NCBI GenBank assembly: GCA_963556195.1
Contig: OY744521.1
Span: 133,559,788 to 133,623,787 of the forward strand
Direction: 5' to 3'
Length of the DNA stretch: 64,000 nucleotides
Origin: Sepiola atlantica
Lineage: Eukaryota > Mollusca > Cephalopoda > Sepiida > Sepiolidae
Positions 11,736 to 22,553 of this stretch are shown in pieces. The notes under the pieces were generated by a model, which worked only from the letters and a program-made list of their open reading frames with translations, was not told the DNA's origin and did no database searches. A program made the translations under genes and the position numbers. Position 1 is the first letter of the stretch. Each line of letters starts with the position of its first letter.

Positions 11736-12085
11736 TTTTTGTTTGTTTGTTATTACACTATGTTTCTAGTGAAATATTTTAATGACAATAGGTGTATGAA
11801 GCATGAAAACGATGGTTTTGTTTTTGCAATTATTATTTTTATTTTGATATTTCGTGCAGTATTTTGCTCTTTGTCAGAAAATGAGGCAAATTTAAAAAAA
11901 TGAATAAAATTGAAATCTTGAGTTTAAGTGAATTTGTAATTCTTGATTCGTTCATATTTTCTTAACCTGCAAGTTAGTGCAGGCGAAATCTCTCTACCTC
12001 GTTGGTAATGTTAACCTTTATCTAAAAAAAAAACGCCTGTGCGTTTGTCCTGTGATGCTCTTCCATTAAGAGCTACTAATTTCAA

Positions 12086-12477
<392 letters not shown>

Positions 12478-12513
<36 letters not shown>

Positions 12514-12530
12514 GTATATATATATATACA
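12478..12530. repeat. (AT)n microsatellite
   Basis: AT array following the dispersed repeat. 12531-13050 after it is AT-rich, partly (AAT)-like, and holds no recognised feature. Confidence 0.85.
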
Positions 12531-13046
12531 TCATAGACATCAAATAACAGAAAGCATTTAAAGTGAGGAGAATTAATTGGAAACTAAATAATAACATAAA
12601 GTACAAGGGTAAAAAATGTTAGTGGATAGACATATAATCCATTGTTATAGTATATAACAATGAACACAAAACATAATAGGATAATTGCTATTATGATAAT
12701 AATAATAAAAATCATATCAATAACAATAATAATATTAATAGTACTAATAATTTAAGTAATAAAATAATATAAATAGATAAATTAATCGATACATGAAACA
12801 ACAATTTTAAGTGAATATATACGTAAAACAAAATTATATAATAACATTTATATGAATAAAAATATAGACATATAAAAAACTTACTAAAATATGTAATTTC
12901 CGTCTTAATAATGGTTTGCCGTACTTATTTATGTAATGGAGACGAGCAGAACATGTAGAAGTTTGGGATTTATTTGATAATATTATCTTAGTATGGGTAT
13001 AATGTTGCACTCCGTGTCTCCCGCGGGGGGCTAAACACAAGATCAG

Positions 13047-13477
<431 letters not shown>

Positions 13478-13621
13478 GAGATGTCTAAGCAATCGAATAG
13501 GAAAGAAACTGACAAAAATATAGGGTAGAATTTTAAGATAAGTTAATGTGAATTAATTTAAAATAATAATAATTACAATAACAATAATAATATTAATAAA
13601 AACTTAATTAATGTATAATTG

Positions 13622-13683
<62 letters not shown>
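13622..13683. repeat. (TAA)n microsatellite
   Basis: About 20 uninterrupted AAT trinucleotides, read as poly-Tyr or poly-Asn in different frames. Confidence 0.95.
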
Positions 13684-13739
13684 TGTAATTAAAAAATATA
13701 AATTTATTAATAATACTACTAATTATAAAATTAATAACT

Positions 13740-14122
13740 ATAATAAAATGCTCTACACCCAAAAGACAATAAGGACATACTCTACATGATAAGAAATGAA
13801 GGGACAAGAGGACTGGTAATTATAGAAGATTTTGTGGGAGACTCAAAAAAGAGCTGGAGAAATACATTACTCAGAAATTGGAAAGGCGAATTACCGCAGC
13901 AAGAGACACCGTTCCGAGGAACCCGGGAACCACCGACAGTAGATACCAAAATTCAAGAAAAGAAAAGTGGGAAGAAAAACAACTACATGTACGCTTTAGA
14001 AGACTGACAAGAGAAGAAACAAACCAAAATAGCTGAGCAGGTCCTTGTAAAACGAAATCTTAAACAAATAAATGGAAGCGTTACTGATTACTGCACAGAA
14101 CCCTGCGATTAGGACAAACTAC
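13740..14122 (+). pseudogene. R2-like LINE pol fragment (region after the RT domain)
   Basis: One frame contains MIRNEGTRGLVIIEDFVGDS (13786 on). This matches the R-x-x-G-x-R-G-L-x-x-x-E-D block found after the reverse transcriptase of a LINE family that is common in mollusc and cnidarian genomes. After frameshifts, EEKQLHVRFRR (about 13970) and MEALLITAQNPAIRTNYIK (about 14070-14127, with variants of the usual QDQALRTNYIK) continue the same protein up to just before its zinc finger. The fragment has no RT core and ends at the PLE junction near 14125. The clade label R2-like follows common annotation practice and is uncertain. Confidence 0.65.
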
Positions 14123-14123
14123 A

Positions 14124-14577
14124 TTAAAGAACTCTAATCCGGGGTGAAGAATAATTTTTAACAACCAGATTGGTAGTTTTAGTTTTATTATAATAGATAA
14201 TTAGTTTAACTGTTTTGTTTGGGTCGGTGGGGAGTACGTTTTTATCTATAATGTTTTTGAGAACCTGTTCGTCTATGTTATAGTTATGATGAAATTGGTT
14301 GCAGTAAAATAGTTTTATAATGTTTTTAAGTAGAGAATTGGGTTCATTGTTGTTTTTGTTATTATTATTATTGTTATTATTACTAGTATTGTTTTTGAAT
14401 TGTTTAATTTTTTGGTCAATAATGTAATTGGGGAAACTTTTATTGACTAAAGTTTGCTTTATATTTTGGAGTTCATTTTGAAAGATAGTTGGGGAGGAGG
14501 AGATTAATTTTGCCCCCGTTATTAAGTTTTTATTGATGGCTATTTTGTATTTAAAGGGCATTCACTAACGAAATTAA
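14124..14577 (-). pseudogene. PLE: inverted segment (end of RT to linker)
   Basis: A minus-strand frame carries the PLE region between reverse transcriptase and endonuclease: LITGAKLISSSPTIFQNELQ, LVNKSFPNYIIDQKIKQF, FHHNYNIDEQVLKNIIDKNV and LPTDPNKTVKLIIYYNKTKT. A poly-Asn expansion from an AAT microsatellite interrupts it near 14360-14395. The frame ends at about 14124, where the endonuclease should follow. The endonuclease instead lies on the plus strand starting at about 14575. The two pieces together form one PLE copy whose 5' part is inverted. Confidence 0.8.
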
Positions 14578-14885
14578 GAGTGCAGGAGATTCTGGGAGAA
14601 TGTGTCTCCGACAATCATGAAAATGTATACATTGGGTCGACTGTTACGACGCTATCCAGAAGATTAACTATGCATTTATCTAACGAATCCGCAATAACCC
14701 ATCACCTCTATAAAAAGCACTCCTGCCCCCGTTCGCATATCCGTAAACTTCTAGTAGATAACACAAAAATCATCGCACAAAATACTAATACACACATACT
14801 CGAAGCCCTATACATTAAAACAGAAAAAACAGCTATTAACAAAATTAACTATACTATTAGTACTAATATACTCAAATGCCTATAA
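14575..14885 (+). pseudogene. PLE GIY-YIG endonuclease fragment
   Basis: Encodes the C-terminal endonuclease of a Penelope-like element. Visible are CVSDNHENVYIGSTVTTLSR (the YIG strand, then the Arg that usually serves catalysis), MHLSNESAITHHLYKKHSCP, and the tail HILEALYIKTEKTAINKINY to the stop at about 14885. It has no stop within the domain, but it is cut off from its reverse transcriptase by the inversion at 14577, so the copy is dead. Family identity is strong. Confidence 0.85.
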
Positions 14886-15133
14886 ATATAAATTTAAATT
14901 AAACACACTCCTTTATTTTCCCGCCTAAATAGAATATATATTCACTCGTAGGTCTGTGCCTGGTTAACATTGCTCAACTGACGATGGACCTGGAAGGGTC
15001 AGAAAGCGCTTTGGGAAGCTATGGCAATTTTATCAGCCAGTTTCCGTCTAAAACTAAGAACCTCATCAGAAAAACGGAAAGGATCTTAGAAAAAATAACC
15101 AGCCACAAGATGCCCGTTATTTGTAATGATACT

Positions 15134-15137
<4 letters not shown>
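14886..15137 (+). other. PLE 3' region with hammerhead-like motif
   Basis: Downstream of the endonuclease stop lies CTGACGA (14978-14984), then a GACC/GGTC-capable stem, then GAAAGC (15002-15007). This is the hammerhead core order with a C in place of U in CUGAUGA. The region ends at an (AT)n array (15137). A short open frame starting at 14984 (MDLEGSESALG...) overlaps this motif and is probably not a protein. Confidence 0.55.

Positions 15138-15171
<34 letters not shown>
15137..15171. repeat. (AT)n microsatellite
   Basis: AT array directly after the PLE 3' region. Confidence 0.9.
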
Positions 15172-15173
<2 letters not shown>

Positions 15174-15469
15174 CTACTTACAAATATATTTTTGGGGTCA
15201 TGATGTTATATCTATAGCGTATGTTTTTAATTCCTTCTCCTTATTATCAATTTTGGCAGAATTTATTTTTATTCTAACAGCGGAAATATTTTGAAACGTT
15301 AAATGACACTTTACTTTTATTCGACATCATTAAATTTCAGATTGTAAAGTACTATCCTATTTTTGGTGTATACTGGTTAATATAACAACACATATTTATA
15401 ATGAACTATTTGTCGCCCCTAAATATAAGCTGGACTCTCTAGTTTTTAGTACTAACACTGTTTGCATCG

Positions 15470-15842
15470 TAGCTTCAGTTAAATGTTCCTTTAAGTTTAC
15501 CCTTCGGTGTAAAACGAAAGTGCTTAAACTCGTCTCTACGTAAGCGTCTCTACGCGCGCATTCGCTTGAATTAATAAAAAAACAAATAAGTAGATTTTAT
15601 CCCAATAAGATGCATTTCTCTGGATTTTACAAAGTTGCCGTTTTGATCGACCCGTAATGCATGTAAAGACGTATGTGTCCTTCGACAAGGATGCTTTGAG
15701 AAAATCCACGACAGAGCAAACATCGACATTTCTCCAGCCTCTCGCTCTTCTGTCGCGCTTTGCGGAAGCTGAGATGCCTTTTCTGAACTCACGCACACAT
15801 ATCCACTCTTACAGCAACGCGCACACATACACAATGTATTAA
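15470..15842. other. GC-richer block of unknown origin
   Basis: This stretch is less AT-rich than its surroundings. It keeps two overlapping open frames of 86-87 codons on the minus strand (15536-15834) and one on the plus strand (15657-15842). None matches a family I recognise. It could be an unrecognised repeat, a promoter-type region or an exon. 15843-16239 next to it is featureless. Confidence 0.3.
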
Positions 15843-16239
15843 CTTGTTTACTGTCTTGCGCATACCCACACTAAAGGCAACACTCACACACCATTTGAAT
15901 CCCTTTTCAATGCCCTCTGCTTATTGAACACGAATGTATAATATAAACCCCTTTAATACTTCATACATTTTTCACTTAATATTCAAATATGAACAAAATA
16001 ATTATTGACTTTATTTAATAACTTTCAATGAAATGTGATTCATGTAATTTAGTGATGAAGTTTTGATTAAAATTGTTCACACCCGTGGATAATTTACAGC
16101 CCTTAAATTATCGACTACAGCTTCTTGGATACATTTACTAATTCATACCCGGTTTTTTCTGCAAGCCTACTCAAAATATAAATAAATATTCTGTTTTCTT
16201 AACTATGTTGAATTATTTTGTGAACTTGTGCAATTTTGT

Positions 16240-16694
16240 ACGCGTATTCTTAAAGGCTGTGTTATAAATGTTCTTATAGTTGTTAAATGTTGACTCGCCC
16301 GATCGGTGATTACTGATTCTACTTTCTATGGACATTGATATGTTTTTAATTATTGAAGAGGAGTGTGTTCATAGTGGATATGTGTATATGGACTTATAGT
16401 TTACTTTCATGAAGGTTTTATATTTGTTAGTAGTTATGTTAGATGTTACACCAAAGAAGTTAACTATTTTGAAATTGACAGTTATTCCACATTAAGCCCT
16501 GGTGTATTCATTTCCTTTTGAATTATCTTTCTAATTTTGTCGCATTTAGTGCTAGTAGATTCTCTGACCACCATCTGACCGTCACCTTTATATAAACCTA
16601 TATATCCTACATCTATGCTATTATTCCTGATGATATTTTTTTTAGTATATATACATATACCTACTACATTAGATCCCTCTGCGGAATCTAGCAA
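16240..16694 (-). pseudogene. PLE reverse-transcriptase relic
   Basis: Minus-strand reading gives GYIGLYKGDGQMVV, the PLE motif C region usually reading GLYRDDGL, with the first catalytic Asp replaced by Gly. KIRKIIQKEM follows, then (in shifted frames) TVNFKIVNFFGVTSNITTNK, corresponding to NLKxVNYLDVTLNLxTxK, and IIKNISMSIESRISNHRSGE, corresponding to the IPxSINxRLSxxSxxE block. Multiple frameshifts and stops occur. No ends are visible; an (AT)n array starts at 16757. Confidence 0.7.
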
Positions 16695-16756
16695 CTAATA
16701 GAAATATCGAAATATACCTTTCCGCTGTTTTATTTTGACGTCTTTGACCTTTACTT

Positions 16757-16757
16757 C

Positions 16758-16825
<68 letters not shown>

Positions 16826-17093
16826 TAATGTATATATATATATGTATATACATACTAATATATATATATATATTAATATATATATGCATATATATACTAA
16901 TACATATATATGTATTAATATATATATATGTGTATATGTATATATTAATATATATATATATGTATACTAATATATATATATGTATAAATATTAATATATA
17001 TGCATATATATATTAATATGTACATATATATATATATATATATATGTGTGCATATATATATAGTAATATGTATATGTATATATATATATATTA

Positions 17094-17128
<35 letters not shown>

Positions 17129-17151
17129 TATACACATATATATATATATCT

Positions 17152-17190
<39 letters not shown>
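16757..17190. repeat. long compound (AT)n array
   Basis: About 430 bp of AT repeat with recurrent TATTAATATA and ATGTATA variants. Spurious Tyr-Ile frames on both strands. Confidence 0.95.
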
Positions 17191-17192
<2 letters not shown>

Positions 17193-17243
17193 CATAGGGC
17201 ACGACCCTAGTTCACAGAGTCAAGTTAGACTATGCACGCTTTA

Positions 17244-17253
17244 CACACACACA

Positions 17254-17330
<77 letters not shown>
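17244..17330. repeat. compound (CA)n-(CT)n-(AT)n microsatellite
   Basis: Three dinucleotide motifs follow one another without a gap: ACACAC to about 17263, TCTCTC to about 17293, then ATATAT to 17330. Confidence 0.95.
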
Positions 17331-17332
<2 letters not shown>

Positions 17333-17479
17333 CGTGCGGAGTCTTATTTGACACTGTAGACCGGGTTTGCGCTATGTGACCGTATTACATTATCGCTTCT
17401 CTACAATGATGACAGATTAAGCTTGAAACAACGACGTATACGGATTAAAATAATTAAATATTTATTCATGACTAATGTA

Positions 17480-17491
17480 ATATATATATAC

Positions 17492-17522
<31 letters not shown>

Positions 17523-17560
17523 AATATATATATATACATATATATTCATATGTATATATA
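17480..17560. repeat. (AT)n microsatellite
   Basis: AT array with AC and TAA interruptions. Confidence 0.85.
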
Positions 17561-17665
17561 TGTATGAGTAATACTGATCCAACGTAATTGAATATAAAAA
17601 AGAAAATCACAAAAATTGTTTAAATAGTCATCAGCGTTTCGTTATTACTTCATGACTTTCTCAAG
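17561..17665 (-). other. PLE terminal fragment with hammerhead-like core
   Basis: Minus-strand reading gives CTTGAGAAAGTCATGAAG, then ACGAAACGCTGATGAC, then about 70 bp to the (AT)n array. The core is degenerate (CATGAAG instead of CTGATGA). Confidence 0.4.
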
Positions 17666-17759
17666 AATACTTATGTAAGGAAAAACATAGAAGCCAGTAT
17701 TCTTAAAATGCATATTCTTAAACCCATCTAGACAACTTAAATTCATTTTAAATAAGAAG

Positions 17760-18939
17760 AGGCTATTTTGCCGGTCCCTGCAAAATAACGAGCCCCTCGT
17801 ATATCTGCCGGGACCGGCAAAATAACGAGGGGGTCGTTATTTTGCTGGTCCCGGCAGATATACGAGCGCCTGTTATTCTGCCGGCTAATGTTTTTTTAAC
17901 CTTACTGTTATGGCTTTGTGAAAGAAAGGATAATCAAATAAATAAGAAACACATATTTAATAATTTATTTTCATCCTCATCATCAGTTGTTATTCTGTCG
18001 GTTATTTTTATCTTTTGAATATGAAAGAAATATCTTCTTTTAATACAACAAAACATTTAAAATCAAAATTTATTAAATGAACGAAAATATTACAGACAAT
18101 TAGTTTCTTTAGTCGGATTTAGAAGTAATTAGCGTCGGATAAAAAATGTTTTAGTTATTTAAGAAAAAAAATAGTTTTCATTCATTGATATCAAAAGTAA
18201 ATAACTCTTGTGAAGAAATCTGATTATTAAAAATAATAAAAAATAAGTCGCTAAAGAAATTAAATCAGATATACTTTTTTTCAACAGTATGTGTACGTTT
18301 GTATAATTTCAGTTTCATAAACAGTCTAAACAGCAATTTTAAAACTGATTTTTCACTATATTTTAAGATAAATGTTAGGACTATTTCTCATCATTTCACT
18401 AAATTAACCATTAAATTGAATGTTTTTTCTTACGATAAAATAACAACAGTAGTAATTGTCAACAGTTTCAACTGCTACATGTAACGACGAATTTTAATGC
18501 AACGTTGAATTGTTATACAAACATTGTGAGGTAATCCGGTAGAGAATTATATTAAGAAAAGTAGACATAAACGGGTTTCAAAGCGAATTATTTGTACTTT
18601 AAACATACTTTGTATTTTTTTACAATAAAAACAATACGTAAATGCATTTAAATGGGCATAGAAATTCATCGTAGGTACTTAGTCAATGGTGAAATTAAAC
18701 TTATTTTTTCGTAAGTTGTGGCGAAAATCGCCATATGAATTTTTAATTTAATCTAAAAAAAATAGTCAGAAGATTTAATTATTTCTTTTTTTTATTGGAA
18801 AAATGTTGAAAATAAAATAAACCGGCAGTTAAGTTGACTAGTGAAATCTGCACTGTAATTGTAACAGTTAGGTTAAATCAACATGAACCGGCAAAACAAC
18901 AGCCCCATCGTTATTCTGCCGGTCCCGGCAAAATAGCCT
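17760..18939. mobile_element. non-autonomous DNA transposon with GC-rich terminal inverted repeats, 1180 bp
   Basis: The ends are inverted repeats beginning AGGCTATTTTGCCGG on both sides (17760 rightward; 18939 leftward), with a following shared block near CARAATAACGA. A second inner block is also inverted between the ends: GCCGGCTAATG...TTTAACCTTACTG (about 17880-17910) and its counterpart at about 18860-18895. The left arm carries an extra inverted unit (17799-17880), making it longer. Near-repeated flanks (TTTTAAATAA at about 17746 and 18946) might be a target duplication but are not exact. The interior is AT-rich and shows no transposase. The superfamily is unknown to me. Confidence 0.7.
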
Positions 18940-19361
18940 AATCGTTTTAAATAACCCCCGAAGATGTCTTTAATCAACATTTATCATAAACTTTAACACA
19001 ATTAATAAACGTAACGACTTTTACAATGTATCTCTTTTAATCAACAACCGGCAATTAACCGAAGAAATCTTGAATTTACCCATTTTGCACTTTACATACT
19101 CAACAATATGTGTACATAACTTTGATATAAAAACAAATTAAACACACATTTACATTCAACTTCATAAACGCACAACATATTTGCATCAAAGAAAAACATA
19201 AAAGTCCATCTTTGAAAATACATCATGCGCCTACGTCATTTAAATAATTACGTCTATGATTCCTTCGAAAGCAAAAAAAAAATCCTCTGCACGCCATAGA
19301 CGTACAATGTATTTTCAAATATTGAATTCTATGCATTTCTACAAATCAGTCATCTAAAATA
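18940..19361. other. unassigned sequence
   Basis: AT-rich with no recognised gene. An A-rich patch at about 19270-19282 is the only visible structure. Confidence 0.35.
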
Positions 19362-19385
19362 GTCTTGAAATAAAGACGAAACGTT
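19362..19385 (+). ncRNA. partial hammerhead-like motif
   Basis: GTCTTGAAATAAAGACGAAAC gives a 5-bp stem (GTCTT/AAGAC) followed by GAAAC, exactly as in the intact copies at 20881 and 24173. The CTGATGA half upstream is degenerate (CATCTAAA). An (AT)n array begins 17 bp later. Confidence 0.4.
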
Positions 19386-19401
19386 GTTAAACATGTTCTT
19401 A

Positions 19402-19413
19402 CATATATATATA

Positions 19414-19461
<48 letters not shown>

Positions 19462-19516
19462 TATATGTACGTATACATATAGATATACATATATATATAT
19501 ACATATATATATACAC

Positions 19517-19567
<51 letters not shown>

Positions 19568-19603
19568 TATATATGTACATATATATAAACATATATATAT
19601 AGG
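19402..19603. repeat. (AT)n array
   Basis: About 200 bp of AT repeat with AC/GT variants, sitting between two PLE-derived ends. Confidence 0.95.
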
Positions 19604-20108
19604 TGAGTGGGTAGAGAAGGAGGGGCTGTGATTTTAGTGGATGGGCGAAAGTTATGGTCTTAGAGAGGGTTTTGAGAAAATGAGGGGATTTAAGAAGGGG
19701 GTATGGAAGAGTGAATGTACGAAAGAAGTAGTTGAGAGAGGGAATGGGTGAGGGGGAGAGGGGGATTTGTTGTGATAGGGTATGAAATATTTGAAATATT
19801 TGGAAAATGATGGCAATGAGTGAGTGAGTGGAGGGGTGGAGGAGAGGGAGGAGGGAGGTAATTGAACAGGTGGCTACGGTCAAGACTGAAGGGGAAAAAG
19901 TAAGTTGGAAGGTTTGTGTGGGAGGGGTGATATGCAGAGAAATGGAAATATTTGAAATATTTGGAAAATGAGAAAGTTTCATCGGACTGCTGTGTTAAAA
20001 ATGTGAGGGAAAAACAGAATGAGTTAGAGAAAGTAAAGATTCATGGAGAAAGAGGATGGGTGTGAGTAAGTGGGAGAGTGTCATTAAGGTTAGAGATGAA
20101 AATAAATG
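19604..20108 (-). other. PLE 3' terminal region (pyrimidine-rich UTR), truncated
   Basis: On the minus strand this C/T-rich sequence directly follows the PLE endonuclease stop. It is homologous to most of the 853-bp arms at 22468-23320 and 23406-24258: shared blocks are CTAACCTTAATGACACTCTC, CAAATATTTCAAATATTTCC and GACCATAACTTTCGCCCATC. It is cut short by the (AT)n array before the hammerhead-like end. Long Ser/Pro-rich frames here are compositional. Confidence 0.65.
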
Positions 20109-20815
20109 TTATCTATGAACTGGCAAGAGTTTTTGTTCAGTAAGGATGATCTTGCTTATTAAGGGTGATAGGTTAAAGAAGCCATTTCGTTGCTTGATGG
20201 TGGTGGAGGCGGTGATGAGTGCAGTTTCCAATAATCTTTGCCGAGATTTGTTGTGGATGTATTTTGTGATTTCGACTTGTTTAAATTTGAATGCATGACC
20301 ATGTTCTCGTGCATGGGAGAGAAGTGCACTGAGAGGGTTGTTGTTTTTTATGCCCCTTTTGTGTTCATTTAATCTTTTCTTTAAATCACGTTGTGTTTCT
20401 CCGACGTAAAATTGATGGCAGTCAATGCATGGGACAGTATATAAGCCGGCATGGGATGTGGGTTTTTTTTTGGAAATGTCTGGATGTGTTTAATTTTTGT
20501 TTTATGGATTGAGATGTGGTTTGTACTGTTGGAATGCCTAGTTTGTTAAGCGTGTTGCATATGGATGTGTTATTGGAATGCGTGGGTAGGAGAAGGGGTC
20601 TGTCTATGAGAGAGGTGTTAGGAGTCTGATTTTTTTGTGTGGTGTTTCTTGTGAATATTTGGAAGGCTTTTTTCTTGGCATTTAATATAAAATGTGTGGG
20701 GTATTGCAATCTTTTTAGGGAATTAAAAATGTACTTTATTTCTTCATCTATGTGTTGGGGGCTACATATTCTAAAGGCGCGTGGGAAGAAGCCTATATAT
20801 ATGTATTTTCTTCCT
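20109..20815 (-). pseudogene. PLE fragment: RT/EN linker plus GIY-YIG endonuclease
   Basis: Minus strand. The first frame reads FFPRAFRICSPQHIDEEIKY and LQYPTHFILNAKKKAFQIFT, the segment before the endonuclease. Near an A9 run at 20462-20470 the frame shifts. Then comes SHAGLYTVPCIDCHQFYVGE with TQRDLKKRLNEHKRG, the GIY-YIG core (LYT/YVG strands, catalytic-type Arg, then EH). LETALITASTTIKQRNGFFN and a tail ending LLPVHR-stop (TAA at 20109-20111) complete it. The reverse transcriptase is missing, so this is a 5'-truncated copy. Only the frameshift disables the endonuclease part. Confidence 0.85.
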
Positions 20816-20964
20816 TTTTCCCAATATGTCAACCCTACCTGTGTTAGTACTTGCATGACATTTTTCTCTATATTATCATCCTGATGAAGTCTTATAAATA
20901 AAGACGAAACGTTGATGTACACATAAAACACATCCATTTTTTGGTTTTCCTTTTTAATTTTCCC

Positions 20965-20970
<6 letters not shown>
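20815..20970 (+). other. inverted PLE terminal fragment with hammerhead-like core
   Basis: Plus-strand sequence homologous to the last 150 bp of the palindrome arms (CCCAATATGTC..., CTTGCATGACAT..., CATCCTGATGAAGTCTTATA). It is joined head-on to the minus-strand PLE coding fragment. CTGATGA is at 20881-20887, the stem GTCTT/AAGAC follows, and GAAACG is at 20906-20911. It ends TTTTCCCATAT at an (AT)n array. Penelope elements are known for terminal repeats in inverted orientation, and this fits that pattern. Confidence 0.6.

Positions 20971-20992
<22 letters not shown>
20966..20992. repeat. (AT)n microsatellite
   Basis: Short AT array between two PLE-like ends that face it from both sides. Confidence 0.9.
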
Positions 20993-20996
<4 letters not shown>

Positions 20997-21110
20997 AAAT
21001 GCAGTGACACGAAATTACATAATTATCGATGCAATAATTTATTTAAACCTTGTGGCATTTTCAAGCATCCGATTTAGACGATTACATTTTTGAAACTGAA
21101 AAAATGTTTA
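20993..21110 (-). other. terminal fragment of another PLE-like repeat
   Basis: Minus-strand reading gives GATGCTTGAAAATGCCACAA, then a short AT-rich stretch and TTTCGTGTCACTGCATTTTA running into (AT)n. This resembles the ends of other PLE families but carries no coding sequence. Weak. Confidence 0.3.
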
Positions 21111-21238
21111 AATCCACACTCGACAATTCAAATATAATTTGAGAGAGAGAGGGAATAACAACCTATGTAATACATATTTAGAGAGAGGGGAAATTTGAAG
21201 CAACTTTTATCTATAAGTATGTGGTGAGAAGGGAATTG

Positions 21239-21240
<2 letters not shown>

Positions 21241-21281
<41 letters not shown>
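21241..21281. repeat. (AT)n microsatellite
   Basis: AT array of about 40 bp. Confidence 0.9.
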
Positions 21282-21283
<2 letters not shown>

Positions 21284-21329
21284 TTTGTCTGAAAATAAAA
21301 GGATTGTTGTCACAAGTATTAGACTTTTC

Positions 21330-21570
21330 ATTATATATGCGTAACCGGCTTATGCACTGCTAGAAGAGTTTATCTGAAATGTTATCACCTTCAACACATC
21401 GACACCTTCAAAATGGAAGCTTTCGTGATCTTGAATACCATAGATCATGTCCTGGCACACTTGCATGCGTCGTTCTTTCTGATCATTGTAAAGCATGCTT
21501 GAAATCATTTTGGCACTAAAACGCAGAAAAAGCCGAAATTATTGGTTATAACATTTCAAATACTGCCTTT
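21330..21570 (-). pseudogene. mariner transposase relic (second family)
   Basis: A minus-strand frame reads AKMISSMLYNDQKERRMQVC then QDMIYGIQDHESF and LKVITF. This corresponds to the mariner segment just before the first catalytic motif (usually VITGDE), which is lost here. It differs from the mariner at 9335. Sequence to about 21720 may hold more of the N-terminus but is unreadable. No terminal repeats were found. Confidence 0.6.
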
Positions 21571-22350
21571 TACATGTCCATTTAGCGTGCGTTCATTAAA
21601 CAGTGCAGCGTTGATCGTCACGCATTACGTATCGTGGAGAATCGGAGTTCTGCAGCTCCTCGAGTCGTTGACTAACTCTTCGCGCCAATTTATGAAGCTC
21701 GTTTGAAAGTAAAACGCACGTGCACTTGACGTGGTAACATCTAAGTACACTTTACAAATTACTGGTACAAGGATTCTCTTTTACCGTGTGAAAAATATAT
21801 AAGTAACAGAAATAAAAAAAATGCTTCGATGCATGATACAGTATATTTTCTCTATATCCACTTAAAATACAGCAAAAGTTATATATGGGGACATACAAAA
21901 TAGAAAGTCAAAAGTCAATGATTTCTTAGAAAAATATGAAACTATCTGTTAAGTCAAAAAACAGTCAAAATGAGTTCATTCGACGTCAATCATTTGCGGT
22001 CGATTGGTACAAGAAAGTGCACAGCTAATGATAACTTAGAAAAATATGGAAAGACATTTCAATTATCGTCTGATTAAAATGGCTGTCAAATTAAGACTAT
22101 TCAGAGCTGATCATGGATTGTCGATCAGCATTTAGCATCTGGAAAGTTCCTTGCTAAGATTATAATATTCGAAGCTTAATGAATCTGCGCTACTTCTAAT
22201 TTTAAATGTCCCTTAATAAGAAGTTGACCCTTAGAATTTCCGAGTTCGAGCCAATATTGTTTCAGATAAAGGACGGAAAATGTGTTCTGACGTAATGGAC
22301 ATTGAAAAAGAAAAAACACTAAATAGTATTTATGTATTCACATACACACA
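21571..22350. other. unassigned sequence
   Basis: Nothing recognised. AT-rich, with a GC-richer start (to about 21740) that may belong to the mariner relic. Confidence 0.3.
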
Positions 22351-22471
<121 letters not shown>

Positions 22472-22521
22472 TAAAATGAAAAAGGAAAACCAAAAACTGG
22501 ATGTTTTTTATGTGTACATCA

Positions 22522-22553
22522 ACGTTTCGTCTTTATTTATAAGACTTCATCAG
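22522..22553 (-). ncRNA. hammerhead-like core, palindrome left arm
   Basis: On the minus strand: CTGATGA, stem GTCTT...AAGAC with an AT-rich loop, then GAAACG. GTTGATGTA follows, which could give only a 2-bp helix III (AC/GT) before a UA cleavage site. Short helix III is a known trait of PLE hammerheads. Paired with the copy at 24173-24203. Confidence 0.5.

Noticed and set aside
13604..13807. Poly-Tyr open frame
   Set aside because: Translation of the (TAA)n microsatellite.
15536..15842. Overlapping open frames on both strands in a GC-richer block
   Set aside because: Kept only as an unassigned block: no domain, no splice context, and no family recognised.
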